NCBI RefSeq assembly: GCF_024699275.1
Contig: NZ_JAILPX010000122.1
Coordinates: 1-14,635 of the forward strand
Direction of reading: 5' to 3'
DNA length: 14,635 nt
From: Selenomonas sp.
GTDB lineage: Bacteria > Bacillota_C > Negativicutes > Selenomonadales > Selenomonadaceae
The position numbers and the translations under genes were made by a program. The notes below the pieces were generated by a model, which did not search any database, was not told where the DNA came from, and was given only the letters and a program-made list of their open reading frames with translations. Of the stretch, positions 6,930-14,620 are shown piece after piece. The number at the start of each line of letters is the position of its first letter. Position 1 is the stretch's first letter.

Positions 6930-8342
6930 TCAAAATGCAAAATAACGGCAGGCATTATTATAACTGATATCTTCCACTAGCTTGCCTAAAGTCTTCATAT
7001 CCGCTGGATACTCTCCATTTTCCACAAGATTGCCGATAAAGTTACACAAAATACGACGATAGTACTCATGGCGTGAATAAGACAACAACGAACGGGAATC
7101 CGTCGGCGTACCGATGGTATTGCCCAGCACGGAAACACTGGCCAGAACGCGAAGTTGGGCTTCAATACCCTCTTTGTTGTTATTGAACCACCAGGCAGCG
7201 CCCTGCTGAATCTTCCCCAAAGCCTCCGTACCCGAAAAAGCCGGCAACAAGGCAGCAATCACAATATTATCTGCCGGATTCAGTGAACAGATGATGGTCT
7301 TAGGCAAATGTCCATCCTTATCCAAAGCATTTAGGAACCGGGCCAAGGCCGGTGCACAGTTATGGGTATCCACCGCATCAAAGCCGCTATCCTGTCCCAA
7401 TATAGCAAACATAGCGGAATTCACATCTCGTAGCGCTGAATAATGCAGCTGCATGGTCCAGCCCCGACGGGCATATTCCTCACCTAAGAACATGAGTACC
7501 GCTGTCTTATACTGTTCCATGGCTAGTTTGGAGGGTTTTCCCTTGCCATTGATTACCTTGCCCACCACATCATCCAGCTCGTATTCCTTCGCTGGCGCAT
7601 AAACCATATACGGCATTGCATGATCAGCAATCTGACAACCGTTGTCGGCAAAATAATCCAAACGCTTAACCAGAGCCTCACGAACATCCCGCATGGTGGA
7701 AATATCATCCATACCGGCTGCCTCGCCCAGCTCATAGCGCATGTAAGTATCCCAGCCATCCTCTTCAATGTTCAGCACATGATCAGCCCGGAATGTCGGC
7801 AGGATTTTCGCAGTACACCTGCCATCCTCTTTGATCTTTTTATGCCACTTAAGGTCAGCTGCCGGATCATCCGTCGTACAAATAACCTGCACATTGGAAC
7901 GCTCAATAATGCCCTGAGCTCGCATATCCGCGGATTTCAGCCGCTCATTGCAGATATCCCAGATTTTTTCCGCATTTTCCCCATTGAGAATCAAGTCACA
8001 ATCGAAATAGCGTTGTAATTCCAAATGAGTCCAATGATACAGAGGGCTGCCAATCGCCCGGGACAGACTCTCTGCAAAATACTGGAACTTTTCCCGAGAA
8101 GAAACTTCACTGCCGGAAACACAGCCTTCTGCCACACCATTACTCCGCAGCAGACGCCATTTGTAGGTATCCGCTGACAACCATGCCTGGGCAATATTGC
8201 GGAATTCGCGGTTTTCTGCTATTTCCCGGGGATTGATGTGACAATGATAATCATAGATTGGCATGGGAGCGGCATGTTCGTGGAACAATACGCGAGCCGT
8301 TTCAGTTTGCAAGAGAAAATCCTTATCCATAAATTTCTTCAT
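6930..8342 (-). CDS. uxaC: Glucuronate isomerase (divergent UxaC)
   Basis: A 470-residue member of the uronate isomerase family (amidohydrolase superfamily), which interconverts D-glucuronate/D-fructuronate and D-galacturonate/D-tagaturonate in the cytoplasm as the first step of hexuronate breakdown. Seen: the metal-binding HCH at H33-H35 in YDYHCHINP, the CTTDDP segment, SLNPADN, AAWWFNNN, TDSR at 414-417 and SYSRHEYYRRILCNFIGN near the C-terminus. Length is normal. Several usually conserved segments differ: HYSALRD in place of the familiar HIGALRN, and GNTIGTPTDSRS in place of a FVGMLTDSRS-like loop. The Asp and Arg of TDSR are kept, so catalysis is plausible but substrate preference may differ. 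The start has GGGAGGGG upstream. It lies 25 bases after cstA and 12 before the YbjN-like gene. No other uronate genes (uxaA, uxaB, kdgK) are in the window. Confidence 0.93.
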   Translation of the reverse strand: MKKFMDKDFLLQTETARVLFHEHAAPMPIYDYHCHINPREIAENREFRNIAQAWLSADTYKWRLLRSNGVAEGCVSGSEVSSREKFQYFAESLSRAIGSPLYHWTHLELQRYFDCDLILNGENAEKIWDICNERLKSADMRAQGIIERSNVQVICTTDDPAADLKWHKKIKEDGRCTAKILPTFRADHVLNIEEDGWDTYMRYELGEAAGMDDISTMRDVREALVKRLDYFADNGCQIADHAMPYMVYAPAKEYELDDVVGKVINGKGKPSKLAMEQYKTAVLMFLGEEYARRGWTMQLHYSALRDVNSAMFAILGQDSGFDAVDTHNCAPALARFLNALDKDGHLPKTIICSLNPADNIVIAALLPAFSGTEALGKIQQGAAWWFNNNKEGIEAQLRVLASVSVLGNTIGTPTDSRSLLSYSRHEYYRRILCNFIGNLVENGEYPADMKTLGKLVEDISYNNACRYFAF

Positions 8343-8367
8343 ATACTACCCCTCCCAATAGAGTACA

Positions 8368-9789
8368 TTAAGATTTACTGCCCAGTGTATGTTTATAATA
8401 AAGGGCCACGCAGATAATTGCAAAGAGAATGCCTACTGGATAGGAAATGCTGGTTCCCAGCTGTAACCCTTCAGGGGCCTGCAGAATATACGTACAGGAA
8501 ACAGCAGACATAAACGTTGCCGGAACAAAAGGAATCTTCCAGGCACCGGAGCCTTTTTTCGTCCGATAGAGATATACCGCACCAGTCCAGAGGACAATCA
8601 TAGCCAGGGTCTGATTCGTCCAAGAGAAATAACGCCAAATGATGTTGAAGTCCATCTGGGACAGGATGCCGCCCACAGCCAGCAGCGGTACAGCAAACAT
8701 CAAACGCTTTGCTGCCTGATTCTGGCTGACACCGAACCAATCCGCCAAGGTCAGACGTGCCGAACGGAAAGCCGTGTCTCCAGAAGTAATGGGGCAGGCA
8801 ATAACCCCCAGCATAGCCAAAACAGCACCTACGCCACTGCCCATAAAGCCAACGCAGATATCATAAACCACCGTACCAGCACCGCCAGCTTTCATTGCTG
8901 CCGCCAAGCCGCCAGTGCCATCATAAAACGTAACACCCGCAGCAGCCCAAATCAAAGCGATAATGCCCTCTGCAACCATAGCCCCATAGAATACCGGACG
9001 TCCCAACCGTTCATCCTTCAAGCACCGCGCCATAATCGGCGACTGCGTGGAATGGAAACCGGAAATTGCACCACAGGCCACGGTAATGAACATCAGCGGC
9101 CAAATCGGCATCTTTTCTGGACCAGCCGGATGCAGATTCTGCAAGGTCAGTTCCGGCATGGTATGTCCGCCAACGCCGAAAAGCATACCGCCCATAATGC
9201 CTAAAGCCATGACAATCAGGCAGATGCCGAACAGCGGATAAAAACGGGCAATCAGTTTATCAACGGGCAACAGCGTGGCCAGGAAATAATAAGTAAGAAC
9301 ACAGGGCAACACAATCGTCACCGCTACCCCCGTGAGTTTTGCCAGAAGGCCTGCCGGACCTGTCATGAAGACAGTACCAACCAGCACCAGCAAGACCACA
9401 GAGAACACACGCATAATCATCAGCATGGTGGGCCCCATGTGATGACCAACTACCTCGGAGATACTCTTGCCATCCTCGCGCAAAGAAATCATCCCGGACA
9501 GATAATCATGAACAGCACCTGCAAAGATTGTACCAAAGACAATCCAAAGATAAACGCTGGGCCCCCAGATAGCACCGCCAAGAGCACCGAAGATGGGGCC
9601 AAGCCCCGCAATATTAAGCAACTGAATCAAAAATACTTTCCAGGTCGGCAGGGGAATGTAATCCACCCCGTCATTATGCACCAGTGCTGGTGTTTTTGCA
9701 TCAGTGGGACCGAACACATTATCCACTATTTTACCATAGACAAAATACCCCACAATCAAAGTACACAAAGCAATCAAAAATGTAAGCAT
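8368..9789 (-). CDS. cstA: CstA-family transporter (short form)
   Basis: A 473-residue, highly hydrophobic inner-membrane protein of the carbon starvation CstA family, whose studied members import peptides or pyruvate. Family signatures seen: QLLNIAGLGPIFGALGGAIWG (near 55-75), GAVHDYLSGMISLREDGKSISE (near 90-112), SGFHSTQSPIMARCL in the middle and CPITSGDTAFRSARL in the second half. About a dozen hydrophobic segments are visible. It is much shorter than E. coli CstA (about 700 residues) and matches the short form found in many anaerobes. The start ATG at 9789 has GAGGTGA seven bases upstream. It is the first gene of the operon and is divergent from the TSUP permease. Its placement before uxaC raises the possibility that it serves sugar-acid metabolism; the substrate cannot be read from the sequence. 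Confidence 0.92.
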   Translation of the reverse strand: MLTFLIALCTLIVGYFVYGKIVDNVFGPTDAKTPALVHNDGVDYIPLPTWKVFLIQLLNIAGLGPIFGALGGAIWGPSVYLWIVFGTIFAGAVHDYLSGMISLREDGKSISEVVGHHMGPTMLMIMRVFSVVLLVLVGTVFMTGPAGLLAKLTGVAVTIVLPCVLTYYFLATLLPVDKLIARFYPLFGICLIVMALGIMGGMLFGVGGHTMPELTLQNLHPAGPEKMPIWPLMFITVACGAISGFHSTQSPIMARCLKDERLGRPVFYGAMVAEGIIALIWAAAGVTFYDGTGGLAAAMKAGGAGTVVYDICVGFMGSGVGAVLAMLGVIACPITSGDTAFRSARLTLADWFGVSQNQAAKRLMFAVPLLAVGGILSQMDFNIIWRYFSWTNQTLAMIVLWTGAVYLYRTKKGSGAWKIPFVPATFMSAVSCTYILQAPEGLQLGTSISYPVGILFAIICVALYYKHTLGSKS

Positions 9790-9816
9790 AGATGTTCACC
9801 TCATTTTACTACTTGT

Positions 9817-9845
9817 AGAATAATTGCGAAAACTTCTGTCGTAAA
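9817..9845 (-). promoter_or_regulatory. Promoter of the cstA-uxaC operon
   Basis: On the minus strand a -35 TTTACG (9845-9840, 4 of 6) and a -10 TATTCT (9822-9817, 4 of 6) are 17 bases apart. The spacer next to the -10 contains one copy of the TTCGCAATT repeat. Transcription would start near 9810, giving a leader of about 20 bases before the cstA start. Confidence 0.55.
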
Positions 9846-9909
9846 CTCCCCTGCGCCCCTCCTTTGTGATGGAATCTTATTTGTGCTATACTAAGTTGTA
9901 TTCGCAATT
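9822..9909. repeat. 9-bp inverted repeat AATTGCGAA / TTCGCAATT across divergent promoters
   Basis: AATTGCGAA at 9822-9830 is the exact reverse complement of TTCGCAATT at 9901-9909. The first copy abuts the -10 of the cstA promoter, and the second lies at the predicted start site of the TSUP promoter. Both are positions where a bound repressor would block transcription. The two copies may be operators of one regulator controlling both units. The regulator is not in the window. Confidence 0.45.
9864..9892 (+). promoter_or_regulatory. Promoter of the TSUP permease gene
   Basis: A -35 TTGTGA (9864-9869, 4 of 6) and a -10 TATACT (9887-9892, 5 of 6) are separated by 17 bases, with TGC just before the -10 forming an extended -10. 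Transcription would start near 9899, adjacent to the TTCGCAATT repeat, about 70 bases before the coding start. Confidence 0.7.
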
Positions 9910-9968
9910 TAAGACAAAAATCCTGCTCTTAAGGGAAAGTTTTATACATTTTCAACAAGGAGGTTTCT

Positions 9969-10760
9969 ATGGAAATCCTGTTTTTCATCCTGTTAGGCCT
10001 GGCCATCGGTACCTTTGGCACTTTAGTGGGCATCGGCGGCGGCCTTATCTGTGTGCCGGTATTTATCTTATTTTTGTCTACGGGCACAAACCATCCCTTC
10101 TTTGAAACTGCTGCTGAGATTACAGGTACTTCTCTGGTCATCGTCATGGCTAATGCCCTATCAGGCACTATTGCCTATATCCGACAGAAGCGGGTGTATT
10201 TCAAAGCTGCAATTCCATTTGCCATCGCCACTTTGCCCGGAGCCTTCTTTGGTTCCTATATCGTAGATGCCTTCAACCAACCCATGTTGAATTTTTATTT
10301 TGGCCTTTTCCTGCTGTTCATGGCCTGTCTGATGTATATCAACAGCCGTCGCAAGCCACCAGCAGAAATAAGCGGTCTGCCTGCAGATTTTACCTACAAC
10401 ACCTGGCTGGGTATTTCCTCCAGCTTCGGCGTAGGATTTCTATCCAGCATCTTTGGTATCGGCGGCGGTGTCATCCATGTGCCGTTGATGATTTATCTTC
10501 TGGGCTTTCCTGTACATATGGCCACTGCCACTTCTCACTTCGTCCTGGCCTGCTCTGCAGCCTTTGGCGTAGTATCTCATTTCCTGCTGAACCATATCAT
10601 CTGGCTGCCCGCCATCTGCATCTCCATTGGAGCCGCTATCGGCGCCCAATTGGGTGCAAAGCTCTCCCAAAAAACAAAATCAAAAGTCATCCTTTCCCTG
10701 TTGGCCTTGGCAATGTTCGCCCTAGGATGCCGGCTGATTCTCATGGGCAGTGCCCAGTAA
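9969..10760 (+). CDS. TSUP (TauE/SafE) family membrane permease
   Basis: A 263-residue inner-membrane protein with about eight hydrophobic segments and the internal duplication typical of the TauE/SafE family: GTLVGIGGGLICVP at 17-30 and the matching SSIFGIGGGVIHVP near residues 160-172. Family members move small sulfur-containing or organic anions such as sulfite, sulfoacetate or taurine; the substrate here cannot be told. The start is firmly set by a consensus AAGGAGG six bases before ATG 9969. It is transcribed divergently from cstA across a 179-base control region and is monocistronic; the next gene converges on it. Confidence 0.93.
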   Translation: MEILFFILLGLAIGTFGTLVGIGGGLICVPVFILFLSTGTNHPFFETAAEITGTSLVIVMANALSGTIAYIRQKRVYFKAAIPFAIATLPGAFFGSYIVDAFNQPMLNFYFGLFLLFMACLMYINSRRKPPAEISGLPADFTYNTWLGISSSFGVGFLSSIFGIGGGVIHVPLMIYLLGFPVHMATATSHFVLACSAAFGVVSHFLLNHIIWLPAICISIGAAIGAQLGAKLSQKTKSKVILSLLALAMFALGCRLILMGSAQ

Positions 10761-11002
10761 ATCCAAAAAGAACAAAAGACTGTAAAATTATCAACACACT
10801 TTTGCAAACTGCAGTTTGTTGCTGTTACTGCGCACTTTCTTTTTTTGTTACAGCGCAGTTGGCCTGCCCGGCGCAGGTAACTGGACAGCTCTATTTTCCG
10901 AGGGGGGCGTTTTAGCGGGAAACAGAAAATTACTCCCCTGCTCGCCCTTGACTGCGCATGAACGGAATACCCTTAGCAGGAACTCCCCTACAAATTGCAA
11001 TT
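10761..11002. other. Structured non-coding stretch between convergent genes, bracketed by two palindromes
   Basis: There is no credible gene in these 242 bases. A perfect 14-bp palindrome CAAACTGCAGTTTG (10805-10818) and a related 12-bp palindrome AAATTGCAATTT (10992-11003, abutting the next gene's stop) bracket it, sharing the pattern CAAAyTGCArTTT. Inside, TGTTACTGCGCA (10823-10834) is repeated as TGTTACAGCGCA (10846-10857) 23 bases on, and an inverted relative GCGCAGGTAAC lies at 10871-10881. This allows alternative hairpins. CCTGCT/AGCAGG (10937-10942, 10975-10980) forms another stem. A run of seven T residues at 10840-10846 could end the TSUP transcript after the weak GCAGT/ACTGC stem. 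It could be a small non-autonomous repeat element, a structured RNA or a terminator region. Confidence 0.5.
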
Positions 11003-11842
11003 TCACCCCCTCTTATTTTCGCCAGACAAACAAACACCAACAAAATCTGCAGTCTCTGCTGCATGATAACAACTTTCCCGAATAAAATCCCCTAGATATT
11101 CCGAAAAGATCCCCTCCCGCTGACACAATTCCTGCAGGCAGCGAATATTTTCCTCCCGCTGCACATCATATTCAATACGGTGCAGAAGCCGGGCTAATTC
11201 TTTTCGCACTTCGGGACTATAGATTCCCTTAAGATTCGCTACAGCAGCAGTACTGACAGCAGCGCGAAACAGATAACGACGGACTGAAAGCTCATGATTG
11301 ATATTGACATAACCTGCGTTTTCCCAGCGCTGCTCCTCTTCGTGTTCTTCATCGCAGACTCCCGGTATAAAGTCAATTTCCTTAAACAAGGTGTCATCCA
11401 ATAAACGCACCACTTCACTTTTGGCATAAAGATGCTTTTCCCGCACAGGAAATTCTCCCTGCTGCAAGGCTTCCAGTACGCCGGTATAGCGTACATTGAA
11501 GAAATCCCCATACAATACCCCCACATCCGTAAGCTTACGATTAATGTCCATCAACAAATCATAGGGGGCATAAGCCTTTGTCAACAGATCTTCTGCCAAC
11601 ACCGCATCGAAGTTTCTTGACGGAAAGGGGAGTTTTTCCCGGCGATAATCCATAAAAAACCACTGAATATTCCGCCCTGCAAACTCCGGTAAACCTGCCG
11701 CTTCCTCGATTTCCGTCACCACCGTTAAATGAGCCTGGGGATATAGCGAAGCAATCTTTTCCACATAAGGCAGGCTTTCCAAAATCAACCAGCGCAAAGG
11801 AGCCGGTCCTCCAGTAAGAAAGGCCATCAAATCCTGCTTCAT
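11003..11842 (-). CDS. Degenerate methyltransferase-like protein paired with a glycosyltransferase
   Basis: A 279-residue soluble protein resembling class I SAM-dependent methyltransferases: an acidic residue ends the second strand (VVTEIEEAAG), NFDAVLAEDLL sits at the motif IV position, and NVRYTGVLEALQQGEFPV resembles the substrate-side segment of glycan-linked methyltransferases. The glycine-rich SAM loop is absent; that position reads WLILESLPY, so SAM binding is doubtful. The C-terminal ~110 residues are helical with no family I recognise. The start at 11842 is chosen because its ATG overlaps the upstream stop as ATGA, the classic arrangement for translational coupling; an in-frame ATG at 11869 would overlap the upstream gene by 31 bases. 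It is the last gene of the operon. The tight link to the OGT-like gene suggests a partner in protein glycosylation. Confidence 0.65.
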   Translation of the reverse strand: MKQDLMAFLTGGPAPLRWLILESLPYVEKIASLYPQAHLTVVTEIEEAAGLPEFAGRNIQWFFMDYRREKLPFPSRNFDAVLAEDLLTKAYAPYDLLMDINRKLTDVGVLYGDFFNVRYTGVLEALQQGEFPVREKHLYAKSEVVRLLDDTLFKEIDFIPGVCDEEHEEEQRWENAGYVNINHELSVRRYLFRAAVSTAAVANLKGIYSPEVRKELARLLHRIEYDVQREENIRCLQELCQREGIFSEYLGDFIRESCYHAAETADFVGVCLSGENKRG

Positions 11843-13287
11843 AGGACAAAGTCCCCCTTTCTGGCCCATAGCTCAATACAGGCTTGCCAAAAAGCACCAG
11901 TATATTGCGTAGAATCACATAGCGGCGATTGCTCCACCTCAGACCGCAGATTCTCCTGAATATCGGCTAAAAAAGGTGCATCTGCTGCTAGCTGCAATGT
12001 GCATTTCAGGTAATCCTTCTTCGTATCGGCAATCCACTCCTCATAGCCTGCCGCTGTCAAAATACTGGCTCCGAAGCGGGCACTATGATGGTCGCCCCGC
12101 AGACTCACCACCGGTACGCCCATATAGAGAGCGGTGGCCGTCATTGCTCCACCATTGTAGGGAAAGGTATCCAGCATAATATCCATTTCCTGATAATCCG
12201 CCAGATAGCTATCTGTTCCCAACCGCACTTCTGTCCGCTCCATGGGCAAGCCAGCCTTTTCCAGCCTTTTCTCCAGCACCTTTCGGCGTTCCGGCAGCCG
12301 CGTGGTATCCTGCACCACCATCCGGGCTTCGGGACAAAGGTCCAATACCTCCCGCCAAAGGTCTAAGACCTCCCGGTTTAGTTTCATGCCATTCTGAAAG
12401 GAGCCAAAGGTTATCGGTGTGCCCAATTTCCGTCTCCGGCGCCGGTACTTCTGCATACTCTCCGTTGGCGTAAAACAAAAAGCCTGCGGCAGCTTCACCA
12501 GTTCCTCCTGAAAACATCCAGCATCACCAGCTGCAGGATCCAGGACATTATCCGTCAACACTCCATCCACCGCCTCCAGACCTGTGGTATCCATGTAACC
12601 GATAGCACTGAGCTGCACAGGGGCAGGCTTTTTCGCCAGCACCATCAGCGTCATCCCCCCATCTGTATGGCCAGACAAATCTACCAAAATATCAATTTCA
12701 TCCCAGCGAATAGACTCTGCCATTTCCACCAGATTCTTTCCCTGCAGGCAGCGATAGACAAGACCACTTCCCTGCAAGCGATGGGTAAAGGCATCTTCCT
12801 CATCGTGCAATGCATAAAGATAAGTACTGGCATAACGCACATCCAATCCCGTTACCAGTACCTCATAAAATCGCGCAGCTGCACTATTACAAAAATCATG
12901 GGCGATAAAACCTATCCGCAAGCGACTATGCGGCACAATCTGGCGGGGCGGCAGATATTCTTCTTCACGATAAAGCTCCGCATAATAACGATGTTGCTGC
13001 CATAAATCGGCAGCACTTAATCCCGGCAGATAATGCAGCGCAAAGAGATAACTGGAAAAATGCTCCCGCTGGCTGCGCAGGTACTTATCACATTGAGCGG
13101 CATTGCAATAGGCTGCCGCTGCTCCCTCCGCATCGGCTAAATCGTGGAACACTGCACCATAGAGCTCGTGAAAACGCCATAATGCATCATCCGGGACACT
13201 GCCACGCAGGGCATCCAGCTTTTCCCTGGCCGCCTGAGTCCTGCCCTGTTGCAATAGATGAATAATCTCCTGCCACTGCGCTTCCAT
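11839..13287 (-). CDS. OGT-family (GT41) protein glycosyltransferase
   Basis: A 482-residue protein of the O-GlcNAc transferase / SPINDLY type, which transfers a sugar from a nucleotide-sugar donor to Ser/Thr on proteins. The first ~110 residues are helical and TPR-like but much shorter than the TPR array of eukaryotic OGT. The catalytic part shows LRIGFIAHDF (123-132), DILVDLSGHTDG (199-210), KPAPVQLSAIGYMDTTGLEAVD, K302 in NGMKLNREVLDLW, and the donor-binding LDTFPYNGG (372-380) followed by GVPVVSLRG. The His usually found in the DFxxH segment is S135 here, and GGTT reads GGAM. Start ATG 13287 has AGGAG close upstream. It sits 32 bases after the phosphoesterase gene and overlaps the methyltransferase-like gene by 4 bases. 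Likely targets are surface or flagellar proteins; no target gene is in the window. Confidence 0.85.
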   Translation of the reverse strand: MEAQWQEIIHLLQQGRTQAAREKLDALRGSVPDDALWRFHELYGAVFHDLADAEGAAAAYCNAAQCDKYLRSQREHFSSYLFALHYLPGLSAADLWQQHRYYAELYREEEYLPPRQIVPHSRLRIGFIAHDFCNSAAARFYEVLVTGLDVRYASTYLYALHDEEDAFTHRLQGSGLVYRCLQGKNLVEMAESIRWDEIDILVDLSGHTDGGMTLMVLAKKPAPVQLSAIGYMDTTGLEAVDGVLTDNVLDPAAGDAGCFQEELVKLPQAFCFTPTESMQKYRRRRRKLGTPITFGSFQNGMKLNREVLDLWREVLDLCPEARMVVQDTTRLPERRKVLEKRLEKAGLPMERTEVRLGTDSYLADYQEMDIMLDTFPYNGGAMTATALYMGVPVVSLRGDHHSARFGASILTAAGYEEWIADTKKDYLKCTLQLAADAPFLADIQENLRSEVEQSPLCDSTQYTGAFWQACIELWARKGDFVL

Positions 13288-13319
13288 GCTTTCTCCTCAC
13301 TTCTAAAAAATCTTAAAAA

Positions 13320-14324
13320 TCACGGTCTAATACGAAAATACGCGATTTCTGGCGGACAACCTACGCGTATAGGCAGCCAGCTGCCATTTCCACAATGAAC
13401 ATAGCCCAGACTATCACCGTTTTTTACCAGCCCACGTGTGTACTTAAAAGCAGGAATGACGGGCAAGCCAAAAATCCCCAACTGCCCGCCATGTGTATGA
13501 CCGGTTAACGTCAAGGGTATCCCCAATGCTGCACCATCATCAATAAATTCCGGATGATGCGCCAGTAAAATCGTCTGTTTCAATTCTTCCTGCGGTATAT
13601 CCTTTACTGCTTTCTGCGTCAAAGCTGCCTTTTCCTGCTCAAAGCTCTCATCATCCCGGGCGAAAGAATACTCTGCTCCAGCCAGCCATAAGTCCGTACC
13701 GGGAACCTTTTCGGCCCGGCCCACCAATATATGAACCCGGGTCTTTTTCAAAAAACTCAGTGTGCGACCCCAATTGCGATAATATTCATGATTGCCAATC
13801 GCAAAATAGATACCTTTTGGGAATAAATCTACCGCCTCATCCAATACCTGCGCCGCAGCAGGATTCATCTCCACATCATCAAACAAATCCCCGGTAACTA
13901 CCAGTATATCCGGCTCATCTTCAGCCACTCGTTTCAAAAGGTTCCTAAGGTTATCCAAGGAAAAGAATTTCCCCAGGTGAACATCACTGATCTGTGCCAA
14001 TGTCAGCCCGGAAAGTGCTTTCCCCTGGGGAAATTTCACATCATAATAACGTTTTACCTGTTGCTTGCGCTCATAGTGATAACCATAAGCACTTCCTCCT
14101 GCCATGGCTGCAGGATACAGTGTTACCCCCTTTAAGAAACGGCGCTTATTCTTATCCACAGGAATCTTGCGATAAATAATACAGGCGAACACCGTCGGTA
14201 TAATAAAAAAGATTACCGCTAAAAATGTAATCACCATTGCCCAAAACAAAATAAAACCTCCAAAACAAAACGAAAAAAAGAGAACCGGCTCAGCCGATTC
14301 CAACATCCATAAGTATAAGAGCAT
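13320..14324 (-). CDS. Membrane-anchored YkuE-like metallophosphoesterase
   Basis: A calcineurin-type phosphoesterase with all family motifs: ISDVHLG (D114, H116), TGDLFDD, GNHEY, LLAHHPEF and GHTHGG, which together hold the two catalytic metals. The first ~52 residues contain two or three hydrophobic segments, then comes NKRRFLKG followed by a second short hydrophobic stretch. This resembles a Tat-type signal and recalls the Tat-exported YkuE of Bacillus, although here it lies internally. The catalytic domain most likely sits on the outer face of the membrane. The substrate is not known. The start is uncertain: ATG 14324 gives 334 residues and begins 28 bases after the upstream stop but has no clear ribosome binding site; in-frame ATGs at 14378 and 14441 overlap the upstream gene. 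Second gene of the operon, 32 bases before the glycosyltransferase. Confidence 0.88.
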   Translation of the reverse strand: MLLYLWMLESAEPVLFFSFCFGGFILFWAMVITFLAVIFFIIPTVFACIIYRKIPVDKNKRRFLKGVTLYPAAMAGGSAYGYHYERKQQVKRYYDVKFPQGKALSGLTLAQISDVHLGKFFSLDNLRNLLKRVAEDEPDILVVTGDLFDDVEMNPAAAQVLDEAVDLFPKGIYFAIGNHEYYRNWGRTLSFLKKTRVHILVGRAEKVPGTDLWLAGAEYSFARDDESFEQEKAALTQKAVKDIPQEELKQTILLAHHPEFIDDGAALGIPLTLTGHTHGGQLGIFGLPVIPAFKYTRGLVKNGDSLGYVHCGNGSWLPIRVGCPPEIAYFRIRP

Positions 14325-14352
14325 AATAAATTCATGAACGATAACAAACGTA

Positions 14353-14592
14353 TTATGCCAAGCCTCGCAAATGAGCATTCTCCGCCTGTCTTTCCCTGTA
14401 ATACCAGCGGATGGATTTGCCAATGGCGCAACGAATAGCATCCAGCTCCCCAGCCAATGCCAATTTGCGCAACTTCGTCACATCAAAGCCATTAACAGAC
14501 AAGTAACTTGCAGAAAGGAAACCTCCTCGTTTTAATTGTTTGCGAAAAATCGCGCTGTCACGACGGTCCATCTCTATGTTCTTGATAGCCAT
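14353..14592 (-). CDS. Small excisionase/MerR-like DNA-binding protein
   Basis: A 79-residue basic protein. The region from about residue 30 (FLSASYLSVNGFDVTKLRKLALAGEL, DAIR, then GKSIRWYYRERQ) follows the pattern of the small winged-helix proteins of the excisionase/MerR type: a recognition helix, an AGELDAIR turn and a short wing ending in aromatic residues. No effector domain is present. ATG 14592 has a run of six G residues about eight bases upstream on the minus strand and a -10 like sequence further up. It is the first gene of the four-gene operon. Its frame, not the overlapping phosphoesterase frame, carries the protein-like sequence here. It may control its own operon; this is inferred from position only. 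Confidence 0.6.
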   Translation of the reverse strand: MAIKNIEMDRRDSAIFRKQLKRGGFLSASYLSVNGFDVTKLRKLALAGELDAIRCAIGKSIRWYYRERQAENAHLRGLA

Positions 14593-14620
14593 ATAAACAA
14601 CCCCCCATAATCCCCTATGA

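Noticed and set aside
10816..11085. Open frame of 89 residues on the plus strand in the convergent intergenic region
   Set aside because: It runs through the hairpin repeats and overlaps the 3' end of the opposite methyltransferase-like gene, has no ribosome binding site and no protein-like domain pattern.
14325..14441. Longer phosphoesterase start at ATG 14441
   Set aside because: It would overlap the small DNA-binding gene by about 90 bases in another frame, and the added residues show no membrane or signal character.
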